Source of the DNA: Lautropia mirabilis
GTDB taxonomy: Bacteria; Pseudomonadota; Gammaproteobacteria; Burkholderiales; Burkholderiaceae_E
Length of the DNA stretch: 64,000 nt
Reading direction: 5' to 3'
Assembly (NCBI RefSeq): GCF_900637555.1
Contig: NZ_LR134378.1
Span: 2,986,001 to 3,050,000, forward strand
The translations under genes and the position numbers were made by a program. Of this stretch, positions 10,277 through 19,943 are shown in pieces (within the stretch, counting starts at the first letter, position 1; every line of letters starts with the position of its first letter). The notes beneath the pieces were generated by a model that was given only the letters and a program-made list of their open reading frames with translations, was not told where the DNA came from and searched no databases.

Positions 10277-12709
10277 TTACTCGTAGCCGTAGTAGCGTAC
10301 TGCCGGCGCCAGGTTGTTGTCGGGCAGGCTGTAGCCAGGAATGTTGCGCGTCAATATACCAAAGGGATCCTGGCCGAAGTGACCAAGCCCGCGCAGGTCG
10401 AACTGGACATAGCCGACGGTGGACGTCTGGCGCGTGGTGGTGACGAAGCGGTGTGCCACGACCCGCACGGCCCAGCAGTCGCGGGCATATTCCACGCCCA
10501 GCAGCCCCTCCACCAGGCCCGGCTTGACGTCGACCAGCTGTCCGGTGGTGAGGTCCTTCTTCAGGAAGGAATAGTTGATGCGCCCCAGCGCCGTCCAGTT
10601 GGCGGCAATGGGCCAGGCCAGCGAGGTGTCCCACTGGGCGTATTCCTTGGACTGGTAGCGCACGCCGGCGTTGAAGAGCTTGCGCCCGCCCGGACGGTAG
10701 CGGTAGCTGAGGTTCAGACGCGGCACGCGCTTGTCGCGGATGGCGTACTGCACGCCGGCGTTGAGGCTGTGCCCCCCCCGGAAGTCGCCGGATGCCGCGA
10801 ACAGCAGGTCGGAGCGGCGGTCGACGCGCACCGGCTGCCCGGGAATGGTGACATCCTGACTGGAGAAGTAGAAGCGCTGGGCCACGGCCAAGCGCAGGCG
10901 CTCGACACCGGTGGCCTGCTCGATCTGGCGTGAGACCAGCGCGGCCGTGAGGTGATCGGCGTCGGCGATGCGATCGTGACCGGTGAAGGAGTTCTCGCTG
11001 AAGAGCTGTGCAAAGCTCAGGTCGGTGGCCACGCTGTCAAAGACGGGGATGTCGCCCTGGTTGCGATAGGGGGTGCGCACATAGAAGAGCCGGGGCTCCA
11101 GTGTCTGCACCGAATCCTCGCCCAGCCAGCGGCTGTCACGCTCCAGCACCAGGCCGGAATCGATGGAGAAGGTAGGCAGCACGCGGGACATCGAACGGCC
11201 GCTTTCGGAATAGCGGTTGAGCGAATAGTGCGTGGCATGCAGACCCACCTTGGGCGTGAGGAACCAGCCGCCACTCTGCATGGGGTAGCTGACCTGCGGG
11301 TTCAGCACCAGTCGCGTGCCTTCCACGGCATTGGGGCGGGGGTTGGCAAACTGGGTCAGGTCCACCAGCGTGGTGACATCGAAGCCATGCAGGTCCACCT
11401 TGTTGTTGGTGAACTGCAGCTGCGGCACCTTCTCGTAGGGCGGCGACGTGCGCGCTTCCAGAATGTTCTGATAGCGGATGCCGCGCACCATCATGTTCCA
11501 GTCACCCACGCTGCGGGTGAAGTACAGCTCGCGCGGCAGCGAACGCTCGGAGGCGTCGATCAGGGTGTTGGAGTAATCGACGAAATAGTTGTCGTCCGAG
11601 ACCCCCTGCAGGTTCCAGGCACCGTTCCAGCCCAGCACGTTGGTGAAGAGGCCGTTGGAATCATAGGAGTGGCGGGAATGGTTGGTGTCGCTGTCGTGCG
11701 GAATGTAGTCGAGCTTGATGTTGCCCTGGGCCGGCCGCGTCAGGAAGCGGAATTCGTTGCCCAGCCGCAGGCCGCGCCGGGTGGTGAGCTGCGGCGTGAC
11801 GGTGAGGTCGTAGTTGGGCGCCAGGTTGAAGTAATACGGCGCGGTGACGCCCAGCCCCGAGCGCGAGTTGACGGACACGGTAGGAAACAGGAAGCCGCTC
11901 TGGCGGGCGTCGTTGAGCGGGAACATCACCACCGGCATGCGCAGCACGGTGTGATCACGCACCTTGAAGCGCGCAGCGCGCCCGTAGCCCTGCGAGCTTT
12001 CCAGGTCCAGATCCAGGCGCTTGGCCTCCAGTCGCCACGCCTCGTCGTCGGGCTTGCAGCTGGTGAAGCTGCCGTTGACAAGCTGCATGAAGCGGTTGCT
12101 GACGAAATCGATGCGATCGGCCTGCCCACGCACGCCCACGGTCGTCAGGTCGTAGGTGGGGGACTGGAACGATCCCCGCCCCGTGTCGAGCTGCAGCTGC
12201 AGGCGCGGCCCCACCACGCGGGTTCCCGCCTGCTCGATGGAGACATCGCCGGCAGCATCGATGCGCTGCTGCTGACGCCAGTATTCGATGCGGCTGGCCT
12301 TGAGCGACGTGCCGATCTTGCGCAGCTCGGCATCGCCCTCGAACACGGTGACCGGCCCCTGCGATGTGGGCTCGGTGGTCATGCGGTCGGCGCTGCCGAA
12401 GACCGGCAGCTCGCGATTTTCCTGCGAGGTGAGCGGCAGGTTGAGCGACGGCGCCAGCTGCAGGGGCACGGGTTCATCGGGCGGTACGGCGCCGAGGGAG
12501 CCGGCTGCCCCCTTGCGACTGCCAGCCGCGAGCGAAGTGGCTGGCCATGCGCCAGACAGTGCCGCCGACAGGGCAAGTGCCAGTGCGGTCAAACGGAAAG
12601 TGCGGTCTGGAAGCGACACGGACAGGGCGGCTCCGATGAGCGGCTGCCGGAATGGGCGGCCGGGTGGGCGGGATATGGGGCGAGATTGTCTATTATAGGG
12701 AGAGCTCAT
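10277..12709 (-). CDS. lptD: LPS-assembly protein LptD
   Basis: LptD is the outer membrane beta-barrel that inserts lipopolysaccharide into the outer leaflet. The 810-residue reading has a signal peptide (LTALALALSAALSGAWP region, cleaved near SLAAG), a periplasmic OstA domain (TVFEGDAELRKIGTSLKASRIEYW) and a C-terminal barrel ending in an aromatic residue. The start is uncertain. The ATG at 12709 overlaps the alternative ATG of the divergent amgK (shared CATG), and a TATAAT lies inside the reading. A GTG at 12619 preceded by GGAG would place the signal peptide close to the N-terminus and may be the true start. Confidence 0.93.
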   Translation of the reverse strand: MSSPYNRQSRPISRPPGRPFRQPLIGAALSVSLPDRTFRLTALALALSAALSGAWPATSLAAGSRKGAAGSLGAVPPDEPVPLQLAPSLNLPLTSQENRELPVFGSADRMTTEPTSQGPVTVFEGDAELRKIGTSLKASRIEYWRQQQRIDAAGDVSIEQAGTRVVGPRLQLQLDTGRGSFQSPTYDLTTVGVRGQADRIDFVSNRFMQLVNGSFTSCKPDDEAWRLEAKRLDLDLESSQGYGRAARFKVRDHTVLRMPVVMFPLNDARQSGFLFPTVSVNSRSGLGVTAPYYFNLAPNYDLTVTPQLTTRRGLRLGNEFRFLTRPAQGNIKLDYIPHDSDTNHSRHSYDSNGLFTNVLGWNGAWNLQGVSDDNYFVDYSNTLIDASERSLPRELYFTRSVGDWNMMVRGIRYQNILEARTSPPYEKVPQLQFTNNKVDLHGFDVTTLVDLTQFANPRPNAVEGTRLVLNPQVSYPMQSGGWFLTPKVGLHATHYSLNRYSESGRSMSRVLPTFSIDSGLVLERDSRWLGEDSVQTLEPRLFYVRTPYRNQGDIPVFDSVATDLSFAQLFSENSFTGHDRIADADHLTAALVSRQIEQATGVERLRLAVAQRFYFSSQDVTIPGQPVRVDRRSDLLFAASGDFRGGHSLNAGVQYAIRDKRVPRLNLSYRYRPGGRKLFNAGVRYQSKEYAQWDTSLAWPIAANWTALGRINYSFLKKDLTTGQLVDVKPGLVEGLLGVEYARDCWAVRVVAHRFVTTTRQTSTVGYVQFDLRGLGHFGQDPFGILTRNIPGYSLPDNNLAPAVRYYGYE
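12691..12697. promoter_or_regulatory. Possible bidirectional -10 element between lptD and amgK
   Basis: The bases TATTATA read as TATAAT on the minus strand (12697-12692) and TATTAT on the plus strand (12691-12696). Either could serve as a -10 hexamer. I find no good -35 at the standard distance on either strand, so this rests on the -10 alone. Confidence 0.35.
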
Positions 12710-12785
12710 GCGCTCCGTGCCGCCCGCTACGGCCTGCTGTCGCTTCCTTCATCACCCCGCCCTTCGGAATTTTCCGGTTTCCACG

Positions 12786-13871
12786 ATGCCTGCCGAACAC
12801 GCCTCCCCCGCCCCCACGCCCGCCGCCCCTGCTGCTGCCCGGGACGATGCCCGGCTGGAAGAACTGAAGACATGGCTTGCCAGCCTGCCGGAAAGCCATG
12901 CCCTGGATGTTGCCACGCTGGCCCCGGCATCGAGTGACGCAAGCTTTCGCCGCTATTTCCGGCTGAAGGCCACCCTGCCTCAGGCGGTCGGCACGGGCAC
13001 CGCCATCGTGATGGACGCGCCGCCCCCGCAGGAAGACTGCCGGCCCTTCGTGCACGCGGCCGAGATCATGGGTGCCGCGGGCCTGACGGTCCCCCGGGTG
13101 CACGCCGCTGATCTGGAGCGGGGCTTCCTGCTGCTGGACGACCTGGGCAACCGCACCTACCTGGCCGAGCTGGACGCAAAGACCGCCCCCAGCCTGTACG
13201 CCGCAGCCAGCGAGGCGCTGGTGAAACTGCAACGCGCCAGCCAGCCCGGCGTGTTTCCCGAGTACGACCGTGAACTGCTGCTGCGCGAGCTGATGCTGTA
13301 CCCGGACTGGTACATTGCCCGACACAAGGGCGTGACGCTGTCCGAGAAGGAAACCCAGGTGCTGCAGCAGGGTTTCGAGAAGATCCTGGCCAACGTGCTG
13401 GCCCAGCCGCGCGGCTACGTGCACCGTGACTATCACAGCCGCAACCTGATGATCCTGGAAGCGCCCCGGCTGCCGGGCGTGCTGGATTTCCAGGACGCCG
13501 TGCATGGCCCGCTCACCTATGACCTGGTTTCGCTGCTGCGCGATGCCTACATCCAGTGGGACGAGGAACAGGTGCTGGACTGGACCATCCGCCACTGGGA
13601 GCGCGCCCGTGCCGCCAAGCTGCCGGTACCGGCCGATTTCAGCGATTTCTATCGGGACTTCGAGTGGATGGGCATCCAGCGCCACCTGAAGGTGCTGGGC
13701 ATCTTCGCCCGCCTCTGGCACCGTGACGGCAAGGACGGCTACCTGAAGGACATGCCGCTGGTGGCACACTATGTGCACGCTGCCCTCAAGCGCTATGACG
13801 AGCTGGCCCCGCTGTGCCGGCTGTTCGAACGCATCGAGGGCATCGACGCCCAGCACCGCTACACGTTCTGA
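12786..13871 (+). CDS. amgK: N-acetylmuramate/N-acetylglucosamine anomeric kinase AmgK-like
   Basis: AmgK phosphorylates the anomeric carbon of MurNAc or GlcNAc recovered from the cell wall. MurU then makes UDP-MurNAc, bypassing de novo synthesis. The 361-residue protein has the aminoglycoside phosphotransferase fold: a HRDYHSRN catalytic loop at 213-220 and the metal-binding DFQDA at 234-238. Its adjacency to murU supports the assignment over a generic phosphotransferase. The start is uncertain: 12786 has no clear ribosome binding site, while the ATG at 12708 has AGGGAGAG ahead of it but adds 26 atypical residues. Confidence 0.85.
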   Translation: MPAEHASPAPTPAAPAAARDDARLEELKTWLASLPESHALDVATLAPASSDASFRRYFRLKATLPQAVGTGTAIVMDAPPPQEDCRPFVHAAEIMGAAGLTVPRVHAADLERGFLLLDDLGNRTYLAELDAKTAPSLYAAASEALVKLQRASQPGVFPEYDRELLLRELMLYPDWYIARHKGVTLSEKETQVLQQGFEKILANVLAQPRGYVHRDYHSRNLMILEAPRLPGVLDFQDAVHGPLTYDLVSLLRDAYIQWDEEQVLDWTIRHWERARAAKLPVPADFSDFYRDFEWMGIQRHLKVLGIFARLWHRDGKDGYLKDMPLVAHYVHAALKRYDELAPLCRLFERIEGIDAQHRYTF

Positions 13872-13940
13872 GCGCGCGTTGCCCAGGCCATTCCGCCTTT
13901 TTCCGAGCCACCTTCCCACGCCCACCTTTCGAGTCATCCC

Positions 13941-15857
13941 ATGAAAGCCATGCTGCTGGCCGCCGGACGCGGCGAACGGATGCGGCCGCTGACCGACCGC
14001 ACCCCCAAACCCCTGCTGGTGGCCGGTGGCAAGCCCCTGATCGTCTGGCACCTGGAAAAGCTGGCGGCCGCCGGCATCACCGAGGTCATCATCAACCACG
14101 CCTGGCTGGGTGAGCAGATTCCGGCTGCCCTGGGCGATGGCAGCGCCTACGGCGTGCACATCACCTACTCGGCCGAGGGTGAGGCGCTGGAAACGGCCGG
14201 CGGCATTGCACGCGCCCTGCCGCTGCTTACCCAAGGCGAACCTGACAACGCGCCGTTCGCGGTCATCAGCAGCGACGCCTGGAGCGATCTGGACTACGCA
14301 CGGCTGACCGAGGTGGCGCAACGTCTGGCCGCCGGCGAAGGCGACTGCTGGTGCCTGATGGTGGACAACCCCGGACACCACCGGGGCGGGGACTTCGCGC
14401 TGGACAACGGCCACCTGAAACCCGCTGGCACGGCGCACAAGGCAAGCGCGGGAAACAACACGCAGACCGCCACAAACCCGGAAGAAGCCGACACCCTCAC
14501 CTACGCCGGCATCGGTGTCTTCACGCCCGCCATGTTCCGAGACATTGCCGACGGCACACGTGCACCGCTGCGCCCCTGGCTGGAGCGTTCCATCACGGCA
14601 GGCAGGGCCCTGGGTGATCATCATCGGGGGCGGTGGTTCGACATCGGCACGCCGGCCCGCCTGAAAGATCTGGACAGGCTGCTGACGGCCCCCGCCCACG
14701 ACGGTCTGACGGTGCGCATTGACGGCACCGGCCCCGTGGCACTGGCCACGGCGCTCTGGCTGGTGCGTGCCGGCATCCCCCCGGCCTGCATCGCGCTGCC
14801 GCTGGACCGGCCCGCCACCAGCATCCTGCCGAAGGATGCTCCGCGACGGGCCATCGCATTGTCCGAGGGATCGCGGCAGATCCTGGCCCGGCTGATCACG
14901 CTGCCGGCCTCCGGGCGCATCGACTCGGTGGAGATCGTGCAGGCCGGCACGGACGGTCACACCCGCATCGATCGCGAAGACTTTCCGCTGCCGGCGCTGG
15001 GCTGGGTCGTGGTGTGGGAAGACCTCATTGCACAGCTGCACCAGGCCGCCGAGAAGCTGCCCTTTGCCCGGCCGGACGACCCGGCCTTCGCCGATCCCGC
15101 CCTGGTGATCCATGCCGGCGGCATGCCCCCGGCACAATCTCGGGACGACACCGACTTCGACACCCATGACAGCGGCCAGGCCGGCCTGCTGCTCGAGGTG
15201 GCCGTGACCGGCACGGCCGACACCGCCTTCGAGTGCTTCCGCCCTGGCGGCCCGCTGGCCCTGCTGCCCGCCCCGGCTCTGCCCGATGGCCCGCGCTACA
15301 CCGTGGTCTGGAGCGATGCCGCCGAGGCCAGCCGCCGGCGTGCCGCACTGCCGGCCGATGCCCTGGGCCAGGAACTGCGAGAAGCCCTGCGTGCCGCCCT
15401 GGGCCCCCGCCATTGGGGCCGCCATGCCGGACACTTCGGTCCGCTGCGGGTGTGCACACCGGCCGTGGCCGTGCCGCTGCCCCGCGTCCGCCGCCGGCAG
15501 ACCACGACGTCCGGCCAGGTCTGGATCGGCAACGCGGCGCAGATGCTGCATCCGGTTGCGGGCCAGGGGCTCAACCTGGGGCTGCGCGATGCCTTCGTCC
15601 TGGCCCGGGAACTGGGCGATGCCGTCTTCGATACCGGCCTGCCCGGGCCGCACGCCCGCGTGGCACGGGCCCTGGAGGCCCACGCCCGCGCCCGCCTGAC
15701 CGATCGCTGGCTGACCATCCACGGCACCGATCTGCTGTCGACCGCCTTCAGCTGGCCGGCGGCAAGGACGCTGCCGCCGATGCTGCTGAACGCCATGCAT
15801 GTTGCCAGGCCCCTGCGCCTGCCACTGGCGCGCGCGCTGGTGTTCGGGCACCGTTGA
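13941..15857 (+). CDS. Fusion of MurU nucleotidyltransferase and UbiH-family FAD monooxygenase
   Basis: A single 638-residue reading joins two enzymes. Residues 1-250 are a MurU-type uridylyltransferase (LAAGRGERMRPLTDRTPKPL at 6-25; SSDAW at 110-114 with the probable metal-binding Asp) that makes UDP-MurNAc in cell wall recycling. Residues 256-638 resemble UbiH/UbiF ubiquinone hydroxylases, with RAIALSEGS near 303 and GNAAQMLHPVAGQG near 530. The flavin motif GTGPVA (262-267) lacks the last Gly of GxGxxG. In relatives I recall murU and ubiH as separate genes with pepP between them; here pepP is absent and no stop codon separates the domains. Confidence 0.88.
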   Translation: MKAMLLAAGRGERMRPLTDRTPKPLLVAGGKPLIVWHLEKLAAAGITEVIINHAWLGEQIPAALGDGSAYGVHITYSAEGEALETAGGIARALPLLTQGEPDNAPFAVISSDAWSDLDYARLTEVAQRLAAGEGDCWCLMVDNPGHHRGGDFALDNGHLKPAGTAHKASAGNNTQTATNPEEADTLTYAGIGVFTPAMFRDIADGTRAPLRPWLERSITAGRALGDHHRGRWFDIGTPARLKDLDRLLTAPAHDGLTVRIDGTGPVALATALWLVRAGIPPACIALPLDRPATSILPKDAPRRAIALSEGSRQILARLITLPASGRIDSVEIVQAGTDGHTRIDREDFPLPALGWVVVWEDLIAQLHQAAEKLPFARPDDPAFADPALVIHAGGMPPAQSRDDTDFDTHDSGQAGLLLEVAVTGTADTAFECFRPGGPLALLPAPALPDGPRYTVVWSDAAEASRRRAALPADALGQELREALRAALGPRHWGRHAGHFGPLRVCTPAVAVPLPRVRRRQTTTSGQVWIGNAAQMLHPVAGQGLNLGLRDAFVLARELGDAVFDTGLPGPHARVARALEAHARARLTDRWLTIHGTDLLSTAFSWPAARTLPPMLLNAMHVARPLRLPLARALVFGHR

Positions 15858-16153
15858 AGCCCGCCGCCGGACAACGGCCACACCTTCTGGCAGGACGGCG
15901 CGTGCTCACCGCCGGGAGGACAGGCCCCCTGTCCTCCTGTTTCCGGGATGGAACGGACATGGCCGGCCCTGCGCTCTGCGCGCTAGAATGACGATCCCGG
16001 CCGCCGGGAATTCCAGAGCGTGTCGTCGTGTCGACCGGGACAAGCCCGTGGCTTGCGGTATCATCGCGCCCCCGCACCGCCGCCACCGGCGCAATGGTGG
16101 ATCGCTCCACCATCTGCCCGCTCCCGCGTCATCCCTTCGCACTGCCGTCCGCA

Positions 16154-17230
16154 ATGCCCGCCTCCGCCGCCCCGCCCGCCCCCAGTCAGCCCGCGCTGCT
16201 GAGAATCGGTCCGTATGCGCTGCCGCATCGGGCCCTGGTGGCGCCCATGGCCGGCGTCACCGATCGCCCCTACCGGCAGCTGTGCAAGCGCCTGGGCGCC
16301 GGCTATGCCGTCTCCGAAATGGCGGCCTCCAACCCGCGGCTCTGGAACAGCGTCAAGACCTCGCGCCGCATCGACCATGCCGGCGAGATCGAGCCCAAGG
16401 CCGTTCAGATCGCCGGCGCCGACCCCGCCATGATGGCCGAGGCCGCCCGCTTCAACGTCGAACGCGGCGCGCAGATCATCGACATCAACATGGGGTGTCC
16501 GGTCAAGAAGGTCTGCAACGTCTACGCCGGCTCCGCCCTGATGGGGAACGAGCCGCTGGCCATCGAGATCATCGAGCGCGTGGTCAAGGCCGTGCCGGTG
16601 CCGGTCACCGTCAAGATGCGTACCGGCATCGACCCTGACCATCGCAATGCAGTGGCGCTGGCGCGTGCCGCCGAGGCGGCCGGTGCCGTGATGATCACCG
16701 TGCATGGCCGCAGCCGCGCCTGCCGCTACCACGGCCCGGTCGACTACACCACCATTGCCGAGGTGAAGGCCGCCGTGGGCATTCCGGTCGTGGCCAACGG
16801 CAACATCGATTCCCCCGAGAAGGCACGGGACGTCCTGGCGCAGACGGGCGCCGACGCGGTGATGATCGGCCGAGCCGCCCAGGGACGGCCCTGGATCTTC
16901 CGCGAGGTGGATCACTATCTGGCCCACGGCACCCGCTTGCCAGCCCCCACCTGGCGGGAGGTGCGAGACCTGCTGCTGGAGCACCTGAACGACCACTACC
17001 GCTTCTACGGTGAGTTCACCGGCGTGCGCACTGCCCGCAAGCACATCGGCTGGTACCTGCAGGCACTCTGCGGCGACCGACAACCGGACGAAGCCACCGA
17101 GGCGCTTCGACACGCCATCAATGACTGTGAGCAGGCCGACGGACAGGTCCGCCTGCTGGAACGCTACTTCGCCGATCGGGCGTCCCTGCTGGACACCGGC
17201 ATCGATCAGGGAGGAACCCAACCATCATGA
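16154..17230 (+). CDS. dusB: tRNA-dihydrouridine synthase B
   Basis: DusB reduces a uridine in the tRNA D-loop to dihydrouridine, using FMN. The 358-residue protein contains PMAGVTDRPYR near the N-terminus, INMGCPVKKV with the probable catalytic Cys115, and VHGRSRACRYHGPVDY. The ATG at 16154 gives the best fit to the family; in-frame ATGs at 16094 and 16028 would add unlikely sequence, and none has a good ribosome binding site. A TAGAAT hexamer at 15985-15990 may be a -10. The stop overlaps the fis start (ATGA), which gives the common dusB-fis operon. Confidence 0.93.
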   Translation: MPASAAPPAPSQPALLRIGPYALPHRALVAPMAGVTDRPYRQLCKRLGAGYAVSEMAASNPRLWNSVKTSRRIDHAGEIEPKAVQIAGADPAMMAEAARFNVERGAQIIDINMGCPVKKVCNVYAGSALMGNEPLAIEIIERVVKAVPVPVTVKMRTGIDPDHRNAVALARAAEAAGAVMITVHGRSRACRYHGPVDYTTIAEVKAAVGIPVVANGNIDSPEKARDVLAQTGADAVMIGRAAQGRPWIFREVDHYLAHGTRLPAPTWREVRDLLLEHLNDHYRFYGEFTGVRTARKHIGWYLQALCGDRQPDEATEALRHAINDCEQADGQVRLLERYFADRASLLDTGIDQGGTQPS

Positions 17231-17484
17231 CCAAGCCTCCGATGACTCTTCAGGAAGCCGTGACCAGCAATCTGGAAAAGTACTTCGAGGACCTGGACAA
17301 CACCCAGCCTGGCCTGATCTACGACATGGTGCTGTCGGCCGTGGAAAAGCCGATGCTGGAAGTGGTGATGCGCCACGCCGGCGGCAATCAGCTGCGCGCC
17401 TCGGCCATGCTCGGCATCAACCGCAATACGCTTCGCAAGAAACTCACGACCTACGGTCTGCTCAATAATCAAGGAGGAAACTGA
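17227..17484 (+). CDS. fis: Fis family nucleoid-associated DNA-binding protein
   Basis: This 85-residue protein is a small Fis, a DNA-bending regulator of rRNA and growth genes. The C-terminal helix-turn-helix ([22 protein letters not shown], residues 52-73) is highly conserved, and the N-terminal half is the dimerisation helix. It is shorter than E. coli Fis (98), as is usual in betaproteobacteria. It is translationally coupled to dusB, and purH follows after one base. Confidence 0.95.
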   Translation: MTKPPMTLQEAVTSNLEKYFEDLDNTQPGLIYDMVLSAVEKPMLEVVMRHAGGNQLRASAMLGINRNTLRKKLTTYGLLNNQGGN

Positions 17485-17485
17485 C

Positions 17486-19096
17486 ATGTCGATCACGGTT
17501 CATGCCAGCGGGGTGAACAAACCCGCGGATCTGCCCCCGGCGCCGGTCACCCGGGCCCTGATCAGCGTTTTCGACAAGACGGGCGTTCTGGAGTTCGCAC
17601 GCGGGCTGCACGCCCTGGGCGTGGAGATCCTGTCCACGGGAGGAACGGCCCGGATGCTGGCCGAGGCCGGTGTGCCCGTCATCGAGGTTTCCGACTACAC
17701 CGGCTTTCCGGAGATGCTGGATGGCCGGGTGAAGACCCTGCATCCGAAGGTGCACGGCGGCCTGCTGGCCCGGCGTGACCTGCCCGCGCACATGGCGGCC
17801 CTTGAGCAGCACGGCATTGGCCGCATCGATCTGCTGGCCGTCAACCTGTATCCGTTCCAGCAGACGGTGGCCCGCCCGGGCGTGACGCTTGATGAAGCCA
17901 TCGAGAACATCGACATCGGGGGTCCGGCCATGCTGCGCGCGGCGGCCAAGAACCACGCCGGCGTCACCGTCATCGTCGATCCGGCCGACTATCAGCCGGT
18001 ACTGCAGCAGCTGCAGACGCAGAAGGCCGTCTCCGGACCCACCCGCTTCAACCTGGCGGTGAAGGCCTTCGGCCATACCGCCCAGTACGACGGCGCTGTG
18101 GCCAACCACCTGTCGGCCATTGCCGAAGACGGCAGCAAGGCACCGCTGCCCGCCACGCTCACGCTGCAGTTCGAGCGCGTGCAGCCCATGCGCTATGGCG
18201 AGAACCCGCACCAGTTCGCCGCCTTCTACCGCGAGGCGCAGCCCGCCCCGGGCACGCTGGCCACCTACCAGCAACTGCAGGGCAAGGAGCTGTCCTACAA
18301 CAACATCGCCGATGCCGACGCCGCCTGGGAATGCGTGAAGGCCTTCGAGCAGCCGGCCTGCGTCATCATCAAGCACGCCAACCCCTGTGGCGTGGCCATC
18401 GGTGACGGCCCGCTGCAGGCCTACCGGCGTGCCTTCGCGACCGACCCCACCTCGGCCTTCGGCGGCATCATCGCCTTCAACCGCCCGGTCGACGGCGACA
18501 CTGCCCAGGCCGTGTCCAAGCAGTTCGTCGAAGTGCTGCTGGCTCCCGGCTTCGGCGAGGACGCCCTGGCCATCATGAAGGACAAGCCCAATGTGCGCCT
18601 GCTGGAGGTGCCGATGGCCCAGGGCGGCAACCGGCTGGACCTGAAGCGCGTGGGCGGCGGCCTGCTGGTGCAGAGCCCCGACGAGCATCGCCTGACGGCC
18701 AGCGCCCTGAAGGTCGTCACGAAGCGTCAGCCCACGCCGCAGCAGCTGGCCGACCTGCTGTTTGCCTGGCAGGTGGCCCACTACGTCAAGTCCAATGCCA
18801 TCGTCTATTGCGGCAACGGCCAGACACTGGGCATTGGCGCCGGGCAGATGAGCCGGGTGGATTCGGCCCGCATCGCGTCCATCAAGGCCGCCAATGCCGG
18901 TCTGGACCTGCAGGGCTCGGTTGTGGCGTCGGACGCCTTCTTCCCGTTCCGCGACGGCCTGGACGTGGTGGTCGATGCCGGCGCTACCGCCGTCATCCAG
19001 CCCGGTGGCTCGATGCGCGACCAGGAAGTGATCGACGCGGCCAACGAACGCGACGTGTGCATGGTGTTCACGGGCGTGCGCCACTTCCGCCACTGA
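17486..19096 (+). CDS. purH: Bifunctional AICAR formyltransferase/IMP cyclohydrolase
   Basis: PurH carries out the last two steps of purine synthesis: formylation of AICAR and ring closure to IMP. The 536 residues contain an N-terminal IMP cyclohydrolase (MGS-like) domain beginning [18 protein letters not shown] and including STGGTARML and [17 protein letters not shown]. The C-terminal formyltransferase domain has RYGENPHQ and [25 protein letters not shown] ahead of the ATG is a strong ribosome binding site. It follows fis directly and is probably in the same transcript. Confidence 0.97.
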   Translation: MSITVHASGVNKPADLPPAPVTRALISVFDKTGVLEFARGLHALGVEILSTGGTARMLAEAGVPVIEVSDYTGFPEMLDGRVKTLHPKVHGGLLARRDLPAHMAALEQHGIGRIDLLAVNLYPFQQTVARPGVTLDEAIENIDIGGPAMLRAAAKNHAGVTVIVDPADYQPVLQQLQTQKAVSGPTRFNLAVKAFGHTAQYDGAVANHLSAIAEDGSKAPLPATLTLQFERVQPMRYGENPHQFAAFYREAQPAPGTLATYQQLQGKELSYNNIADADAAWECVKAFEQPACVIIKHANPCGVAIGDGPLQAYRRAFATDPTSAFGGIIAFNRPVDGDTAQAVSKQFVEVLLAPGFGEDALAIMKDKPNVRLLEVPMAQGGNRLDLKRVGGGLLVQSPDEHRLTASALKVVTKRQPTPQQLADLLFAWQVAHYVKSNAIVYCGNGQTLGIGAGQMSRVDSARIASIKAANAGLDLQGSVVASDAFFPFRDGLDVVVDAGATAVIQPGGSMRDQEVIDAANERDVCMVFTGVRHFRH

Positions 19097-19202
19097 TGCA
19101 CCACCCCCCTGTCGCAGCCTGTCCGGCCCTGCTGGATGCACGGCCACGCCTGCCCAGCCTTCCCGCCGGGCAGGCCTCCCCCTTTGCCACGTCTCTGCCC
19201 CC

Positions 19203-19715
19203 ATGCGCATCCTTGGCATAGATCCCGGGCTGCGCACCACCGGTTTCGGGCTCATCGACACCCGGGGTGACGCCATGCGCTACGTCGCCAGCGGCGTCAT
19301 CCGCTCCGGTGAAGGCCAGCTGCCCGAACGTCTGGGGCGACTGCATCAGGGCATCATCGAGCTGGTGAAGGAATACCGTCCCACCGTGGCCGTCTGCGAG
19401 ATCGTCTTCGTCAACGTCAATCCCAAGTCCACGCTGCTGCTGGGCCAGGCGCGCGGCGCCGCCATCGGTGCGATGGTCAGCACCGGGCTGCCCGTCCACG
19501 AATACACGGCCCTGCAGATCAAGCAGGCCGTGGTGGGCTATGGCCGCGCCACCAAGGAACAGGTGCAGGAGATGGTCAAGCGGATCCTGACGCTGCCCGG
19601 CCTGCCCAGCACCGACGCCGCCGACGCACTGGCCTGCGCCATCTGCCACAACCACGGCGGTCCCGTCATCGGCAGCCTGGGCCGACGCCTGCGTGCGGGG
19701 CGGGTGCTGGGCTGA
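19203..19715 (+). CDS. ruvC: Crossover junction endodeoxyribonuclease RuvC
   Basis: RuvC resolves Holliday junctions after RuvAB branch migration. The 170-residue protein has the RNase H-like acidic active site: Asp7 in [12 protein letters not shown], Glu66, and Asp139 and Asp142 in STDAADALA. The motif [15 protein letters not shown] is also conserved. The ATG at 19203 gives the family N-terminus MRILGIDPG. It is separated from ruvA by 228 bases containing a possible promoter. Confidence 0.96.
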   Translation: MRILGIDPGLRTTGFGLIDTRGDAMRYVASGVIRSGEGQLPERLGRLHQGIIELVKEYRPTVAVCEIVFVNVNPKSTLLLGQARGAAIGAMVSTGLPVHEYTALQIKQAVVGYGRATKEQVQEMVKRILTLPGLPSTDAADALACAICHNHGGPVIGSLGRRLRAGRVLG

Positions 19716-19881
19716 ACGGATCGGCCCGACGGACCGGCAGGCTGCCTGGCCCGCCTGATGTCCCGACGGTGGCGCATCGGCGGCACCTTCCATCCACAGG
19801 CCGCGCATCGACCATTCGTCAGCAACCTGCTTCCTTGGCCACGGATGACGGACCAATCCCGCCACAGGCAGCAGGCCCGCA

Positions 19882-19910
19882 CTTTCCGTTGACCCGATAC
19901 TGTGTAAAAT
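19882..19910 (+). promoter_or_regulatory. Possible promoter for ruvAB
   Basis: A TAAAAT hexamer at 19905-19910 lies 33 bases before the ruvA start. The position 17 bases further upstream (19882-19887) reads CTTTCC, a poor -35. A better-looking TTGACC at 19889 is only 10 bases from the -10, too close for a sigma-70 pair. The 228-base ruvC-ruvA gap otherwise shows nothing clear. Confidence 0.35.
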
Positions 19911-19943
19911 CCCAGTATCTTCACGCGCCCAGCCCCCTCGCCC

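Noticed and set aside
12693-15881. Minus-strand reading of 1062 codons across amgK and murU-ubiH
   Set aside because: It is a frame shadow of two well-supported plus-strand genes; the composition (Gly, Gln, Arg, His) matches other antisense frames here.
19889-19910. TTGACC paired with TAAAAT as a standard promoter for ruvA
   Set aside because: Only 10 bases separate the elements, too few for a sigma-70 promoter.
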